Made by a program: the position numbers and the translations under genes. A DNA stretch of 64,000 nucleotides from the NCBI GenBank assembly GCA_963281255.1, contig OY725497.1, positions 248,001 through 312,000 of the forward strand. The letters are read 5' to 3'. This document shows, one piece after another, positions 46,345 through 59,300 of this stretch; within the stretch, counting starts at the first letter, position 1, and the number at the start of each line of letters is the position of its first letter. This stretch comes from Aphrocallistes beatrix. Lineage: Eukaryota > Porifera > Hexactinellida > Sceptrulophora > Aphrocallistidae. Below the pieces are notes generated by a model, which did no database searches, was not told the origin of the DNA, and saw only the letters and a list, made by a program, of their open reading frames with translations.

Positions 46345-47208
46345 TTAAATTATAATTATCAAAAGAATAACAATAGCGAGAATAATAAAGAAAGCGTAAA
46401 AATCAGAAGCAGAGGTGTCTTGTAGCATGAGCTTCATTTCTTCAGCTTGCCATTTGATGAGCATTACTGGCTGGGCCCATGGGTATTCCAGAACATGGAT
46501 GTGACCGTTTGTAGGCACCCCTCTGCCGCGAATTTCTCCCTTTTTCAGATAAAGATATCCTGGTCCCAGCCCGTGGTAGAGACGGAGATAACCAGCTGCA
46601 TCATGTACTATACTATGCCTGCGAAACATTGGAATTTTTCCGAGAGAACGGAGGAAGAAATTGCTGTTGTCAGGTCCACAAATGCCTCCGGTGGGGTTGA
46701 GCATTGCTCCGAACACCGGATGCAGTCCTAATGCGTCACCAACTATTTTACCGAAAAGTAAATGGTCAAGCGAACCACGGAAAGAGCTCGTGGAGTCGTT
46801 GTTGAGAACGATAGCTTCGATAGCAGCATTTGTCGTATATTCATGTCGTTTTGTGAATATTTTAATGAACAATTTAAAGTTTTTCAAAAGTTCTTCTGTA
46901 CTATCCTCATCCATGAAGCATGCTTCTGCAATTCCGATTACATGGCCTTTGATCAGTTCACAGAAAATATTGTCACTCGGGGGCAGTTTCAAGCATGCTG
47001 CAAGAATCTCAAGTACATGTCGCATGTGCAAGTTCAATTTTGGAAAATCATAACTGTTATCAAATGGGACAAGCAATACATCATCAGAAAGCAAGGAAAA
47101 AAGATAATCTTTCCATAATAGGAACCATTCATGTGACCAGCCAATGGGCGTAAACAGGTCGTTCCTAGGCCCCGAGATCACGCTGTTGAGTTTTAGGTAA
47201 GCTGACAT
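46345..47208 (-). CDS. Conserved-looking tail-anchored orphan protein
   Basis: 287 residues in one exon from an ATG. The middle has glycine-rich motifs that look like conserved cores (FGKIVGDALGLHPVFGAMLNPTGG, then HDAAGYLRLYHGLGPGYLYL), and the last 20 residues are a pure membrane anchor (FYAFFIILAIVILLIIII) right before the stop. I recall similar HDA-GYL..YH..GPGY motifs in uncharacterised invertebrate proteins, but cannot name a family or activity. The topology suggests a cytosol-facing protein inserted post-translationally. The gene is isolated in AT-rich DNA. Confidence 0.7.
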   Translation of the reverse strand: MSAYLKLNSVISGPRNDLFTPIGWSHEWFLLWKDYLFSLLSDDVLLVPFDNSYDFPKLNLHMRHVLEILAACLKLPPSDNIFCELIKGHVIGIAEACFMDEDSTEELLKNFKLFIKIFTKRHEYTTNAAIEAIVLNNDSTSSFRGSLDHLLFGKIVGDALGLHPVFGAMLNPTGGICGPDNSNFFLRSLGKIPMFRRHSIVHDAAGYLRLYHGLGPGYLYLKKGEIRGRGVPTNGHIHVLEYPWAQPVMLIKWQAEEMKLMLQDTSASDFYAFFIILAIVILLIIII

Positions 47209-47870
47209 TATGATTCAATTTAGGGTGTAAGTCTGTCTTCTTTTAGAATAAGTACACATGATTTGCCTATTTATATCAAATGAACTAGGATATAATGAAA
47301 CGAAAATATCTCCAATTATGGTAGAAATATGGATTATAAATCTACAAAACCATTGAATTGGTACAATTTTACTTTCATAATACATATTTGGTCATATTTG
47401 TTGCAATCGCATCAATCTCTTCCGGTGCCGGGGTTATACGACAGCTAGGCATAATGTGCATTACTTGTAAAAAAGCCATCCTAATTGAACTTGAAATGAT
47501 TCAGTTCGAAGAGAAAATTCAATGAAATGTGCCATGTGAATGCCAACCATCAAATATTTTATAGGGATTGCAATTAATAAAAGTTGTAAATTCCAATTTA
47601 AATTTAAGTAATAGGCAGAATGCATCACTTAATTATCCATCATAATATCACTACAAGGATTCATGTTTTAATAGAGAAATGTTGTGAAATTACAGTGGAT
47701 GAGTGAATATACAACATACAAACAAAAGATTTATACAGCCCTGTATTTGTGGGGCGTATGCATTTGCTGGATTTTGGCATCTTTTGTCTATAAATATTGA
47801 GAAAACCGACATTTATCCGAATTAATATTTTGAATTTTACTTATTTCCATTAATTATGAAATAATGAAAA

Positions 47871-48062
47871 CCAGTTTCACTCCACCTTTATCAAGCAGTC
47901 GCCACCGAGATCCCATAAAAGCGCCGGATACCAAGTGAGTCAAGTCTGGCTCAGTTATTGCTCAAATAAGTCCCACTGTGCTAGACTATACTCACTTGGT
48001 ATCTGGCGCTTTTGTGGGATCTCTGGGTGGCGACTGCTTGATAAAGGTGGAGTCAAACTGGG
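47871..48062. mobile_element. Long-TIR non-autonomous element
   Basis: An arm starting CCAGTTTCACTCCACCTTTA at 47871 runs about 70 bp to about 47940 and is matched, with few mismatches, by the reverse complement of about 47990-48062. The inner part is only about 50 bp. The total of about 190 bp and near-complete palindrome is the form of a fold-back miniature element. A target-site duplication is not obvious. Confidence 0.8.
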
Positions 48063-48345
48063 TATCTTTATGATATTTTTTACACTTATAGCTATCTCAT
48101 TTTGTCATTTAGTGTCGCATCAAAAATCGTATAGTAACTTCGTCTCCCCATAAACAGTCTACACCTTGGTCTAAATTTCATTAATCTTACATTTATGGTA
48201 TTCCCGAAAAATCCGTTATGGAGAAAAAATATAGGGATGAACTCATTTCAGTAGGCCACTTTACATTGTCGGCAAACTAAAAATCAAGAAATATACATTA
48301 GATGCACTAGTTACTCATCCGGGAGTCGTGGGTAGGTCATGAGAA

Positions 48346-48743
48346 AGGATCGGGATCAAAACTTTAAAAGACCTGTCACTGGAAAATTGGTCCGCGAAAA
48401 TTTTGGGCCGGGGGACTAATTTTCCATGGAATTTTGGTCCGGGGGACCAATTTTTTTAGGGAAAATTGGTCCTCTCCTGAAATTTTGGTCCTACTATGGA
48501 CCAATTTTCCATGGAATTTCGATCCGGGGGGACCATTTTTTTCATGGAATTTTGGTCCGGGGGACCAATTTTCCATAAGGAATTTTAGTCCGCCCGAACC
48601 AATATTCCATGAAAAATGCATCACCATTCCAGAACAATTTGGAAAGGATGTCAAGTCCCAGAAAATGGTCCATTGCAGGACCAAAATTTCAGGGGAGGAC
48701 CAATTTTCCATGAAAAATTCGTGACAGACCCGATCCCGATCCT
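48346..48743. repeat. Palindromic GGACCAATTTTCCATGG-type repeat block
   Basis: The block contains about nine imperfect copies, in both directions, of a roughly 35-40 bp unit built on TTTTCCATGGAATTTTGGTCC. The outermost ends are also inverted: AGGATCGGGATC at 48346-48357 and GATCCCGATCCT at 48732-48743, with CTGTCAC/GTGACAG further in. It reads as a transposon-derived or satellite-like element with terminal inverted repeats enclosing internal repeats. Confidence 0.75.
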
Positions 48744-49039
48744 ACTTACAAAAATGATCCCCCTATGTGATTCATCCTCATGATAAATTTTGTATGCTAC
48801 GCTACATACTTTATTTCTTAAGCAAACCTTAAAAATTATCAATTGCAAACAGAATTTTCTATTATACGTATTTATTAATGTGATTATGCCTACATACACG
48901 TATAAAACACACTTTGGATTTGTGCTTCAATGAAACTATAAAAGATGACTCTGCTTTACTCCAGAAAAAAAATTTTGTCCTTGAATTATTTCATTTTTGT
49001 GGTTGTAATAAAATTGATTTAGTTAAACGATACAAGTAG

Positions 49040-50594
<1,555 letters not shown>

Positions 50595-50923
50595 TTGTTT
50601 GCATTAGAATTAGTGAGTGAATAGGTTTATTAGTTTCATTAAGCGTGATATTTAGGCCCTGCAGCAGGATTATAGATTATTGTATTGAGTTCAGTAGTTT
50701 ATTATTAAAATTTATTAGAAGTGAATGTAGAATAAATTTCTAATAATTCAATAATGTAAACTCGATATCGTACGTTTCCCTATTCATCATGCATTGTCTC
50801 ATTAATAACATACGACAGAATATTCCGCTTTATCTATGCAAAAATACCAAAAATGTTCACGCTATGTTTGATAAAATACAAACTACAAAGGTTGAGATAG
50901 GCCTCAATGGAAATATCAACCTA
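50595..50923. other. Convergent 3' intergenic region
   Basis: 3' flanks of NAMPT (AATAAA at 50731-50736) and nucleoredoxin. No gene seen. Confidence 0.55.
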
Positions 50924-52201
50924 TCAGGTTATCGACTCCATTTTTAGACCATCATTTAAGAACTTTTCAATTTTCTCGCACATATCATCTTTCTCCAATT
51001 TCTCAAATATGTATTTGCAGCTATTTTTCGCATCAAAAAGAATGCAAATTCCTTGTGTTTTAACTGCTTTCAGGAAAATTTCTTCACAAGGATCCACCTC
51101 ACCCGTATCAGCCCCTTTTGTGTAGTATAAGAAATTTAAAAGGATGCTCTTTCGACTCTGAAAGCTTTCGTGGAGTTGCTTCAGTATGCTCTTTGCTTCA
51201 GCTATGCCTTCCTCTGTCGCATGAGGTGCAAATATAACAGAGGGATGGGATATTGCAAAGGCTGCATGATAGGGCGAGTTCATTTGTTCGCACACACCGG
51301 CTTTCCAAGGAAAAAGTTCTGCATTAGCATCTAGCTCCACATGTGTACGTGCATTAAGATTTAGCACTTCCATCTTATCATTCATCATTACGAGTGCGGG
51401 GATTCCGTTGATAAAGAAGCGACGAGCCATTTTTTTGGTTCTCTTCGTGTCCAGAGGGAGACCTTTGAAAGGGAGTGTTGCAAAATAGCTATCGTACTCT
51501 TCTTGATTCCGATCTAGACTGAAATATACGATTTCCCACTTCTTCTCCTTTTCATTGATTTTATTATACAAATCTATTAAGCGCGGAGTAAACCTTTTGC
51601 AAGGGGGGCACCAAAGAGCAGAGAAGTATAAAGCCACGTGCTTTCCCTTTACAGTATCCTCGGAGTTATATGTATTACCATCTTTGTCTATTAGAGTTTC
51701 AGTTAGGAAGCTAGTGACGAATTCAGATGGGTGAACGGGAGTGGGAATCCAAGGAAAACCTGTGGCCTCTTTATCATCCATTACGATCCTACGTCCTTCT
51801 CTTGAAGTAATTTTACCAGTTTGCGAATCGATGAAAAGTAAGCTGGGGATTCCAGTGATTTTGTACTGGTCGGTTAGAGTCTTCTTTCTATCCCGGTCAG
51901 CAAAAGGAAGCGCATACCAGGGCATAGTTTTGAAAACATCTTTAAACTCAGTTTCATTCTCATCAGAGCTAATGAATACAACTTCAAATTTCCCTTCCAA
52001 TACTTTCCCTTGAGCTGTGAGTTTGGTGTACCATTCTATTAGATTAGTGGTAAATGTACGACAGGGAGGGCACCAGTTTGCTGAGAAAAGGAGCGCTATT
52101 ATTTTATCTTTTCCGATGAGTGACTCAGTCTTGACCTCATTGGTTTGATCATCCTCTCGTTTAACTAGCGTCTCACCAAGATTTTCAACAATAACCGACA
52201 T
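50924..52201 (-). CDS. NXN: Nucleoredoxin-type protein with two thioredoxin-like domains
   Basis: The frame opens at a TTG at 52264; the ATG at 52201 (MSVIVENLGETLVKRE) gives 425 residues, near the 435 of human NXN. Two tandem thioredoxin-like domains each carry a WCPPC redox motif (ANWCPPCRTF and ALWCPPCKRF), with cis-proline-type loops GIPSLLFID and GIPALVMM. A third C-terminal thioredoxin-like region lacks the motif, as in the family. Nucleoredoxin is a disulfide oxidoreductase that in animals restrains Wnt signalling via Dishevelled. A tryparedoxin-like relative is the alternative. It is intronless. Confidence 0.88.
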   Translation of the reverse strand: MSVIVENLGETLVKREDDQTNEVKTESLIGKDKIIALLFSANWCPPCRTFTTNLIEWYTKLTAQGKVLEGKFEVVFISSDENETEFKDVFKTMPWYALPFADRDRKKTLTDQYKITGIPSLLFIDSQTGKITSREGRRIVMDDKEATGFPWIPTPVHPSEFVTSFLTETLIDKDGNTYNSEDTVKGKHVALYFSALWCPPCKRFTPRLIDLYNKINEKEKKWEIVYFSLDRNQEEYDSYFATLPFKGLPLDTKRTKKMARRFFINGIPALVMMNDKMEVLNLNARTHVELDANAELFPWKAGVCEQMNSPYHAAFAISHPSVIFAPHATEEGIAEAKSILKQLHESFQSRKSILLNFLYYTKGADTGEVDPCEEIFLKAVKTQGICILFDAKNSCKYIFEKLEKDDMCEKIEKFLNDGLKMESIT

Positions 52202-53006
52202 TAGGAAGACAATATTACCAAGTAGATATTCAGATGGAGAATTTACTAATGCAGAATTGGGCAAAAAGAATTATGTCCCTAATGAGTGCGCCGTAATAAT
52301 AGCAATTCAACTCCTGGATAACCTGATATTGAGATGAATAGGATGATTCATGTGACGGAGGTATCAGGCTTAAGTTAACCAAGGCTACGCCACTCATATT
52401 ATGTAGTTAATTAACTTTTCAGTTCAATTAAGAGAGATACGTAGGGAGTCCAGGCTATTACTTCGATTAATTTATTGTCACCTTATTTAAAGAGTAGGAG
52501 TGGTATAAATATATCTTTTTAATCTGTTAGAGTAATTGTAGCCCTACGTATGAGCGGTTAAGTTTGCGATTTATTTTTAGCCATGCATAGGAATGGTCAA
52601 GTTTGCTGTTTTAGAGAAAAATACCATCATTAATGACGCTTTCTAATTCTTCCAATTCAATTTTGTTGCTACTTCTTAGAGTAATAGTTCATAGAAAATC
52701 ATTGCCTCTTTTCATTCTTCAATTCACTCAGATCATTACACTCATTGGACGGTCCTATTTATCTAAAATAATTTTCCATCAGGTAGAAACTGGCAAAAGA
52801 TCGCACAGGTACTATTTGAAGACTGATTTAGCACATGAACCCAGTTCCCATAGCATTCAAGATAATAAGAACAGATGATAAATATGTAAGAGTGATCACT
52901 TATATACAAATAAAAGTTAGTATGAACATCAATAACATGAAATGCAAAGCTTGGTTAATAAACAAAATGTACAAATCAGTCTGATATAAAACAGCTCAGT
53001 AAAATA
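52202..53006. other. Intergenic, no supported gene
   Basis: AT-rich. An 81-codon frame at 52633-52878 has no family signature and is not called. At about 52550-52615 two related stretches (GGTTAAGTTTGCGATTTA and GGTCAAGTTTGCTGTTTTA) form a short imperfect direct repeat. Confidence 0.5.
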
Positions 53007-53672
53007 TCAATCAAGACACATGATTACATATGCAAACACCACACCCAGTGTTTCCAGCAGTGCTAGAAGGATGGCAATAGCAATGGCAACAGCTGATGTC
53101 TCTGTGATTTTGCTCTGAATCAGAGAAAGACATCCAACAGAGAATGGCTCATTATCTTCACAGTCATTGTTAGAACAGCATGAGTCGGGAAGCGTCTGTC
53201 CATCCCAATCAGTGACATTAGTGACTCCACAGCATTGCAGGTTACTCTGAATGAAGTTGACAGTATCCTCTACGGCAGTAGAAGAGTTGAATCTTTGAAT
53301 ATTAACCTGGAATCCAGTTTCGATACTGGTTACAACTTCTCCACGGAACACAACGGCTAATATCCCAACTCCCACCTGCACCACCATGACCACGATGAGA
53401 ATGGAGGAGAAGACAACGAGCAATACTTTGTTGCCAATCACTGCCCCGACTATCCCAACTATTCCCAGCACTACAAGCACCAATGCAACTACTATAATCA
53501 GAATTAACGGTACCAACGTGTATACTGTGTTACTTCCCTCTGTTAGTGAGCTGAGGCCGTTGATCGAGATGAAATAAGCAGTAATGCCGTACATAACCCC
53601 AGCAGCAATAGCCCATAGGAATATTGAGAAGGTTATGAGGAACACTTTCATCATAATGAGACAGGATCCCAT
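53007..53672 (-). CDS. Tetraspanin
   Basis: The frame opens at 53735 but the ATG at 53672 (MGSCLIMMK) is the natural tetraspanin start, giving 221 residues. Four membrane helices are visible (about 9-33, 51-77, 82-110 and 188-215) with a large extracellular loop between helices three and four that has the CCG motif (LQCCGVTNV), a later SCC pair and additional Cys residues, and NVT/NSS glycosylation sites. Tetraspanins organise membrane protein webs. Subfamily cannot be fixed. It is intronless and head to tail with ANKRD40. Confidence 0.93.
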   Translation of the reverse strand: MGSCLIMMKVFLITFSIFLWAIAAGVMYGITAYFISINGLSSLTEGSNTVYTLVPLILIIVVALVLVVLGIVGIVGAVIGNKVLLVVFSSILIVVMVVQVGVGILAVVFRGEVVTSIETGFQVNIQRFNSSTAVEDTVNFIQSNLQCCGVTNVTDWDGQTLPDSCCSNNDCEDNEPFSVGCLSLIQSKITETSAVAIAIAILLALLETLGVVFAYVIMCLD

Positions 53673-53776
53673 CTTGTATCTACTAACTAAATAACAGGGA
53701 AAGTTATTAATAATACACGTATTCCTACAATTCATGTTGTTTGCCTAAATAATTAGAAATAAAATCACAGATACGA

Positions 53777-54466
53777 TTAGTTAAGAGCGATTATTAGTTC
53801 TATTTCGGTTCCCTCTTTGAGACGTTTTATGTCTCTGTCATTCCTGACAATTACATTTGGTAGTTTCCTAATCTTCTTCACCGTCTGGAGTTCACAGTCT
53901 ACCAGCAGCTCTCGACATAATAGGGATTTGAATTCGGCAAACGAGCATAACTCGAGATCAATTTCCAGCTCGATGAAATCTGTTTCTTCTCCATCTGCTA
54001 CTCTCGCTTTTATACAAATGTCTCTACTTCTAACAAAGTCTGTCTCTAACTGATGGTTTGTCTGTCTATCTCGCACCGAATGTGAGAATTGGCGATGTTT
54101 GATAAAGTTTGGAACAAATCCATATCTATTTTCAATAATACCCAAGTTAAATTCGTTCGATCTCTTCCCATCCTTCAGATTAGGCACTGATAAGCTGAAG
54201 CACTTATCAACTTCCGGACTAGAAGAAAGTTGGAATGGTTTTTGCCCCTTGTCATTTTCAATATATTCGTCTGCTCCTCGACTCAACAGATAATTTACAA
54301 TCGTTGCATTATTCCTCGAGACAGCCCAATGTAGTGCAGTCCACTTATTCACTTTATTCCTACTATTAACGTCTGCACCGGCCTCAATCAGCTCCTTAAC
54401 CTTCTCAAAATCTTCAAGATAACAAGCTTCGCGGAGATTTTCCTCATTTTCACCTAATCTATCCAT
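53777..54466 (-). CDS. ANKRD40: ANKRD40-like ankyrin protein
   Basis: 229 residues in one exon. The N-terminus has ankyrin repeats (NLREACYLEDFEKVKELIEAGADVN; KWTALHWAVSRNNATIVNYLL) that match ANKRD40 closely in sequence and position. The C-terminal 70 residues (FIELEIDL... KKIRKLPNVIVRNDRDIKRL... ELII) are the conserved ANKRD40 C-terminal domain. The Pro-rich central region of the vertebrate protein is shorter here. Its molecular role is poorly known. It lies 105 bp from the tetraspanin start and 104 bp from the FUT10 stop, showing tight packing on the minus strand. Confidence 0.88.
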   Translation of the reverse strand: MDRLGENEENLREACYLEDFEKVKELIEAGADVNSRNKVNKWTALHWAVSRNNATIVNYLLSRGADEYIENDKGQKPFQLSSSPEVDKCFSLSVPNLKDGKRSNEFNLGIIENRYGFVPNFIKHRQFSHSVRDRQTNHQLETDFVRSRDICIKARVADGEETDFIELEIDLELCSFAEFKSLLCRELLVDCELQTVKKIRKLPNVIVRNDRDIKRLKEGTEIELIIALN

Positions 54467-54570
54467 TATATCTGAGCCATTACAATCATGACATCTAATT
54501 AAATAAATTATTCAACACATAAATACAAAATAATACTCATTATCCACAATCCTTCTAAATGTTCCTGTTC

Positions 54571-55983
54571 CTATCCATTATTTAATACCATATCTCTAAT
54601 CCTTTTTGCTTCGTCGTATCCGTGTTTATAGACTCCGTACCAATCAAAATAGTCATCTAAAGGGATTTCAGGCAATTGTTTCCTAGGAATTTCGCAGTTA
54701 TAGTGAGTGATATCTGCGGTCTTGGGTTTAATGTATCTATTTTGTTTCCTTGCTTCTAATAATTCACTGAGTTTTTCACAGATATAACAATTAAATTTTT
54801 CAATGAAATTAATTTCAGGTTGCTGCTCATTCGATTCTTGACCTCTAAACCTATTCACAAGTCTTTGGTTTATCGGAGCACCCTTTTTGAAGGTCAAATA
54901 CTCATCATAGGCTGTCCGATTCGATTCAAGATATCGGAGATACTTGGCAAGTGCCCTTGGACTGTCGAAATCGTCGGCGTATATGACACTATGCTCAGTT
55001 GGCACCCAATCCTTTATGGTCCTGGAGCCACGATATATCGGAATGGATCCCATGTGCAATGGTCTCCAGAGCTTCTCAGTTGTGTAATCATCACAGCGAG
55101 CATTCTCGAATGCGAGCGTGAACTTGTACCCGTGTATGAACTTGTACAAATCTTCATGCTGGTACTTAAGCAAGTTGTCCCCTGTCTTCAGGTAATCTGG
55201 TAACTTTTTGTTGTTAAGACAGCTCCCATAGGAATCAACTGAGATGTATTTCATCAACTCATAAGTGTAGAAATCGCGATAAGTCGGTACCTGGCAGTCG
55301 CTGTGCAGGTAGAGCACAGGGGCGAGAGATTCCAAGTCTTTTCGCGGTGGATATTTCAAAGTCTCTGTCAAATATTCTAAATCTGATAGGAACATAGTCT
55401 CTATCGGTACATCTGAGTGTCTGCTGAATGTTGATGTATAATTGAAAATATTGAGAATTTCTTCGAAATTAAGCTCAATATTGTTCTTAGAGGACTCGTC
55501 GTGTATCAGACCCCATACCTGGTTCGGGGTGCGAGGAAGTGGTAGGTCATCCCACTTAAGAGATGAACCGTAGAAGAGAATAGCGATGTTGTCGTCAGAG
55601 AGAAAGCTGCGGTCGACAGTAAGCACACATGTTGTCTGGCCACATTGCATAAAGTCAGTTGTGTCAGGAATCAAATTATTCCACCAAAGAACGGTGGGGT
55701 AGCTGTTCTGTTTAGCAACCTTCTTAATTTGATCGTTTATGAGCTTATTAGTTAGTTCTTTTCGCTGTAAGTTGTCATAATCATTGCTACGGACGTTTCC
55801 ATATTCTGCAAATCGTTGTCTAAGTTCCGCGTTACTCTCCAAAAAATCTCCCTCCCGATATTTCTGTAGAAATTCTTCCTCTGTATATGACTGATGTAGA
55901 GGAGTTAAGAATATGTGAACGAACAGAACTAGAGCTACAAGCAATTTGATGTAGTAATGTTTGGAAAATCTCCTCTCCCTCAT
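54571..55983 (-). CDS. FUT10: Alpha-1,3-fucosyltransferase 10/11-type enzyme
   Basis: 470 residues in one exon. A type II membrane anchor (about 11-28) follows a short basic N-terminus, placing the catalytic domain in the ER/Golgi lumen. The family GT10 motif FENARCDDYTTEKLW is intact. FUT10-like segments include VLWWNNLIPDTTDFMQCG, FYGSSLKWDDLPLPR, YTSTFSRHSDVP, SDCQVPTYRDFY and VDSYGSCLNNKKLP. FUT10 and FUT11 act on O-fucose of elastin-microfibril-interface-type domains in vertebrates, or on N-glycans in older reports. The match is a little better to FUT10 than FUT11. Confidence 0.9.
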   Translation of the reverse strand: MRERRFSKHYYIKLLVALVLFVHIFLTPLHQSYTEEEFLQKYREGDFLESNAELRQRFAEYGNVRSNDYDNLQRKELTNKLINDQIKKVAKQNSYPTVLWWNNLIPDTTDFMQCGQTTCVLTVDRSFLSDDNIAILFYGSSLKWDDLPLPRTPNQVWGLIHDESSKNNIELNFEEILNIFNYTSTFSRHSDVPIETMFLSDLEYLTETLKYPPRKDLESLAPVLYLHSDCQVPTYRDFYTYELMKYISVDSYGSCLNNKKLPDYLKTGDNLLKYQHEDLYKFIHGYKFTLAFENARCDDYTTEKLWRPLHMGSIPIYRGSRTIKDWVPTEHSVIYADDFDSPRALAKYLRYLESNRTAYDEYLTFKKGAPINQRLVNRFRGQESNEQQPEINFIEKFNCYICEKLSELLEARKQNRYIKPKTADITHYNCEIPRKQLPEIPLDDYFDWYGVYKHGYDEAKRIRDMVLNNG

Positions 55984-56381
55984 CCACTCAGTAGAAATGC
56001 GAGAAAGAAACTATGGCAATGCAATTGGTGTCTTAACTTCAATGCATATTTTATCTATGGAAGGGTATCATACATGATTTGATGTTCGTTGTGGAACCAC
56101 ATAAACTCAGTCAGATAAACCATGAAGTTTCACCCTGGATCATTAAACTAAAATACGTACGGTATTTATTTCTTTGTTATTAATTGGATTACAGAAAATA
56201 TCCCAATCATGCAATCATATATATTCATTTACTTAATTATGTAATTTATAAATATTTAAATTGGAATGTAAGAATTTTTCACTGGTTCTGCATTCAGTAT
56301 TCAACAATGTCCTGACACACAAAATTGCTGCATTTTATACAAGAAACACTTTGTACACATCCAATAACAATATCTATTAGC
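55984..56381. other. Intergenic, no gene seen
   Basis: AT-rich 5' flank of FUT10 and 3' flank of TBC1D9. Nothing recognised. Confidence 0.5.
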
Positions 56382-59300
56382 TCACTGCAGGCCGATAATA
56401 TTCATCTCACTGAGAAACTCACAAAGCTCAGATTGACGCTCGAAATGGGCTAAAAATTGGTCAAATTTAATGAACCAGTTTGGAGGAAGATAATATTGGT
56501 TGGTTATGGAATTAATTTTTTCTTCTACTGGATCTGAAGAGGGGTGTTCAGGAGATTCTGGAGCTGTTTCCTCTTTCTCCTTGGTTGGATGCTCAGCTGG
56601 CTCTTCCTTAGCTCCATTTCCTGTGGCTAACTCTTCCAAATCGACTGAAATTCCAGTATTCAACATATGCGGCACACTTGTATAATCGATCACTTCGAAG
56701 CTCTCAGTCGAATTATGGGAAGGAGGATTGGAAGTTAGTGTCTCTGGTTCGGATTGGATCAGAATATTATCAGCAATGATCTCATCTATCGCGTCGGATG
56801 GAATGCTATCAACAGAAATTTTAGGGGTTTCAGCTCCCCCTTCAACTGTCTGTGGTTTGGAATCTGATTTAACATTGTTTCTCCCCTCTTGTATCATCCC
56901 CGCAATGAACTCCTGTATCGCTTTGAACAAGTCTTCGTTATCTTCATTCATCACAGACAAGTGCTGGATCGTCTTACACATCTGGAAGAACTGCTCCATG
57001 CTCAGGTTAGGCGGGTTAGAAGAGAGGAATTTCAACGAATAGTCCGTCTCTTTTTTTTTTTTCTCCATCGAAGCCATTATCTCCTTCTCGATTAAATCCT
57101 TAAAATCATTAGCGTCCGTTTCAGAGGCATCGGAATGTTTGGGCGACTGCTGACCGAGTGTTTCAGTGGCTAATTCCTGAGGCGGGAGTCCGTCTCTATC
57201 GAGTGCCGGCATTATATGCAGGCAGTATAATAACACGAGTTTGTGCTGGAGACGGCCCCTAGCGAGGATGGAGAGGAGAGATGTGAACTCTTTGAAGGAG
57301 ATCTGTCCGTCGGTGTCAGTATCCAGCAACCGGAACGCTTGCATAGCTAACTCCGTCCCGTACTCTCCGACTTTATCGTTTGAGGACCAATTCGAGAGGT
57401 AGAGGAAGAGAGGACAGAAAGAGTCGCAGTCTACTTTCTGCTCTTTGAAAGGAGCGCCGGCCGTCCTACTAATGGGGAGGAACCCGTTCTCCGGGACCCC
57501 GTCTACGAACAGCTGGTATAGCTGCTCCAGCTCGCTCTGTGAGAACATAGTTCCGGAAATGACACCTCTCAAAACGGACCTCCGTGCCGTGTCTTCTAAG
57601 CTCTTGAACACATGGATACGCGTCAGGTTCCGCTTCTGCTCTATCATTTCATTCGTCACGAATCCGAATCTGCTATTCGCGTTTTCGATCAGCTCTAAGA
57701 TGTCTATCGAAGGCTGGTCTGCGAGAGGCCCCTCCGTGTGACTCGGGGCGTGCCTGGTGGAAGCGAAAGGATTGGAGACGTTTGTAACTCTCTCGAGAAA
57801 GGAGGACAGAAGACCCATTGTCTCTCCATCGTCACTACACTTCATTATTTCCAGCTTATTAATGTCGAGCAGGGCCAGTCCCACCTGGAACAAGGACTTA
57901 CATCCCTCGTAGAAGAGCAGGTCCACTAGGTTCATGGCGCTGGAGTACGGCATCACGTTGATGAAGATGGTCAGGAACCAGGACATCGTGATCATGGGGA
58001 GAACTCCGAGTCGAGACAGTTTCGTGTGAAGGTCAGGTATGAACTCCTCAGCTAGCCGCTCGAACACCCTCTGGTCCACGAGAGCGCCGACCACTTTCGC
58101 GTTGTAGTAGTCCGGTAGGATTCTCTCCGTGAGCGCCGCTAGCAGCCAGAAGGCCTGCTGCTCGTCGCACTCCAGCAGGATCATGGAGGTGACGATGTTC
58201 ATGGCTTGGCAGTAGCCGACTGAAGGGTTCCGGAGAGCGTAGGCTCTCAGGACTCGACGCAAGGCCGCGATTCCGATGTCAGTCTGAAACGCGGGGTGCT
58301 CGGGGAGGGACCGATGCAGGTCTCGTTCAATATCGTCGAATGAGTCGATGTTGGTCTCTTCGCTCCTACGCACCATCTTCTCGTAGTAGCCGGGGTTGGC
58401 GTTCATGTCGTGAATGGCCCCTGAGAAGATCATCCAGATCTCAGGCTTGTACTTCTGCAGGATGCCCTTATGCACGAGGTCCCACAGGTCTCGTGTACGG
58501 TACATACAGACTCCGCGTCCGTAGGTGTTAAAGTGGTGCTCCCAGGCCCGCTCCTTCTCCTCCAGCACCCGCTCTGTCTCGGAGGTGCTCTGGAAGTTGG
58601 AGGGGGGAGGAGGGAACTGGATATGGAGCGGCGGTTGTATTTCGAAGTTCTTGCTGCTCTCGCTTGAATAGTGAGTTGTGGTTGTCTTAGCCAAGAAGTC
58701 AGATATGAGTTTCCATAGGAAATCTCGTTGGTTGCTGAGGTTATCGAATATGTAGCAGATCTGAGTGCGTGTGTTGACGTAGAGAGCTGAGAGGCTAAAG
58801 GTCGCTTTCTCCACAACAGATATCTCCAGCATGGGGATGACTAGCCAGATCTTCTCGCGTACTCGGCTCTCGAAGCAGAGAAAGTTCTGGAAGCAGAAAA
58901 TGGTCCCGTTGATGGCTTCCTCTTTGTTGGACGGGTTATGCACGGTACAGCGCAGGTGGCCATGTAGGATCTCGTCGAGTGGCAGTCGGAATAGGCGGAT
59001 CTTCTCCTCCGTCAGCTTCTTAGTGTCCAGCCGGTTCTTGAGCAGGAACTTCTCTTTCTTGTCGATCGGAGACTTCTGAGACACAGTCTTAGAAAGCGAA
59101 CCTTTCCGCGAGGATTTGCTCAGAGTGTCGCTACTCTCCCCTTCCGGGAGGGCAGAGTGCTTTAGGTGTCTCTGCACGCACTCATTGGCCAGCTGCTCCA
59201 GCTGCTGGAAGCACTTCTCGCCCTGTTGAGAGAGGAAGCAGAACAGGTGTCGCTCCTTACTCGTGCGTATAATGATCGCCTCCATCATGTTGTGCGTGGT

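Noticed and set aside
48376..48724. Frames of about 100 codons in both directions over the palindromic block
   Set aside because: They are produced by the repeat units themselves; the peptides only repeat the same motif.
52633..52878. 81-codon frame starting at an alternative codon
   Set aside because: No domain, no promoter or neighbour support, and composition like the surrounding intergenic DNA.
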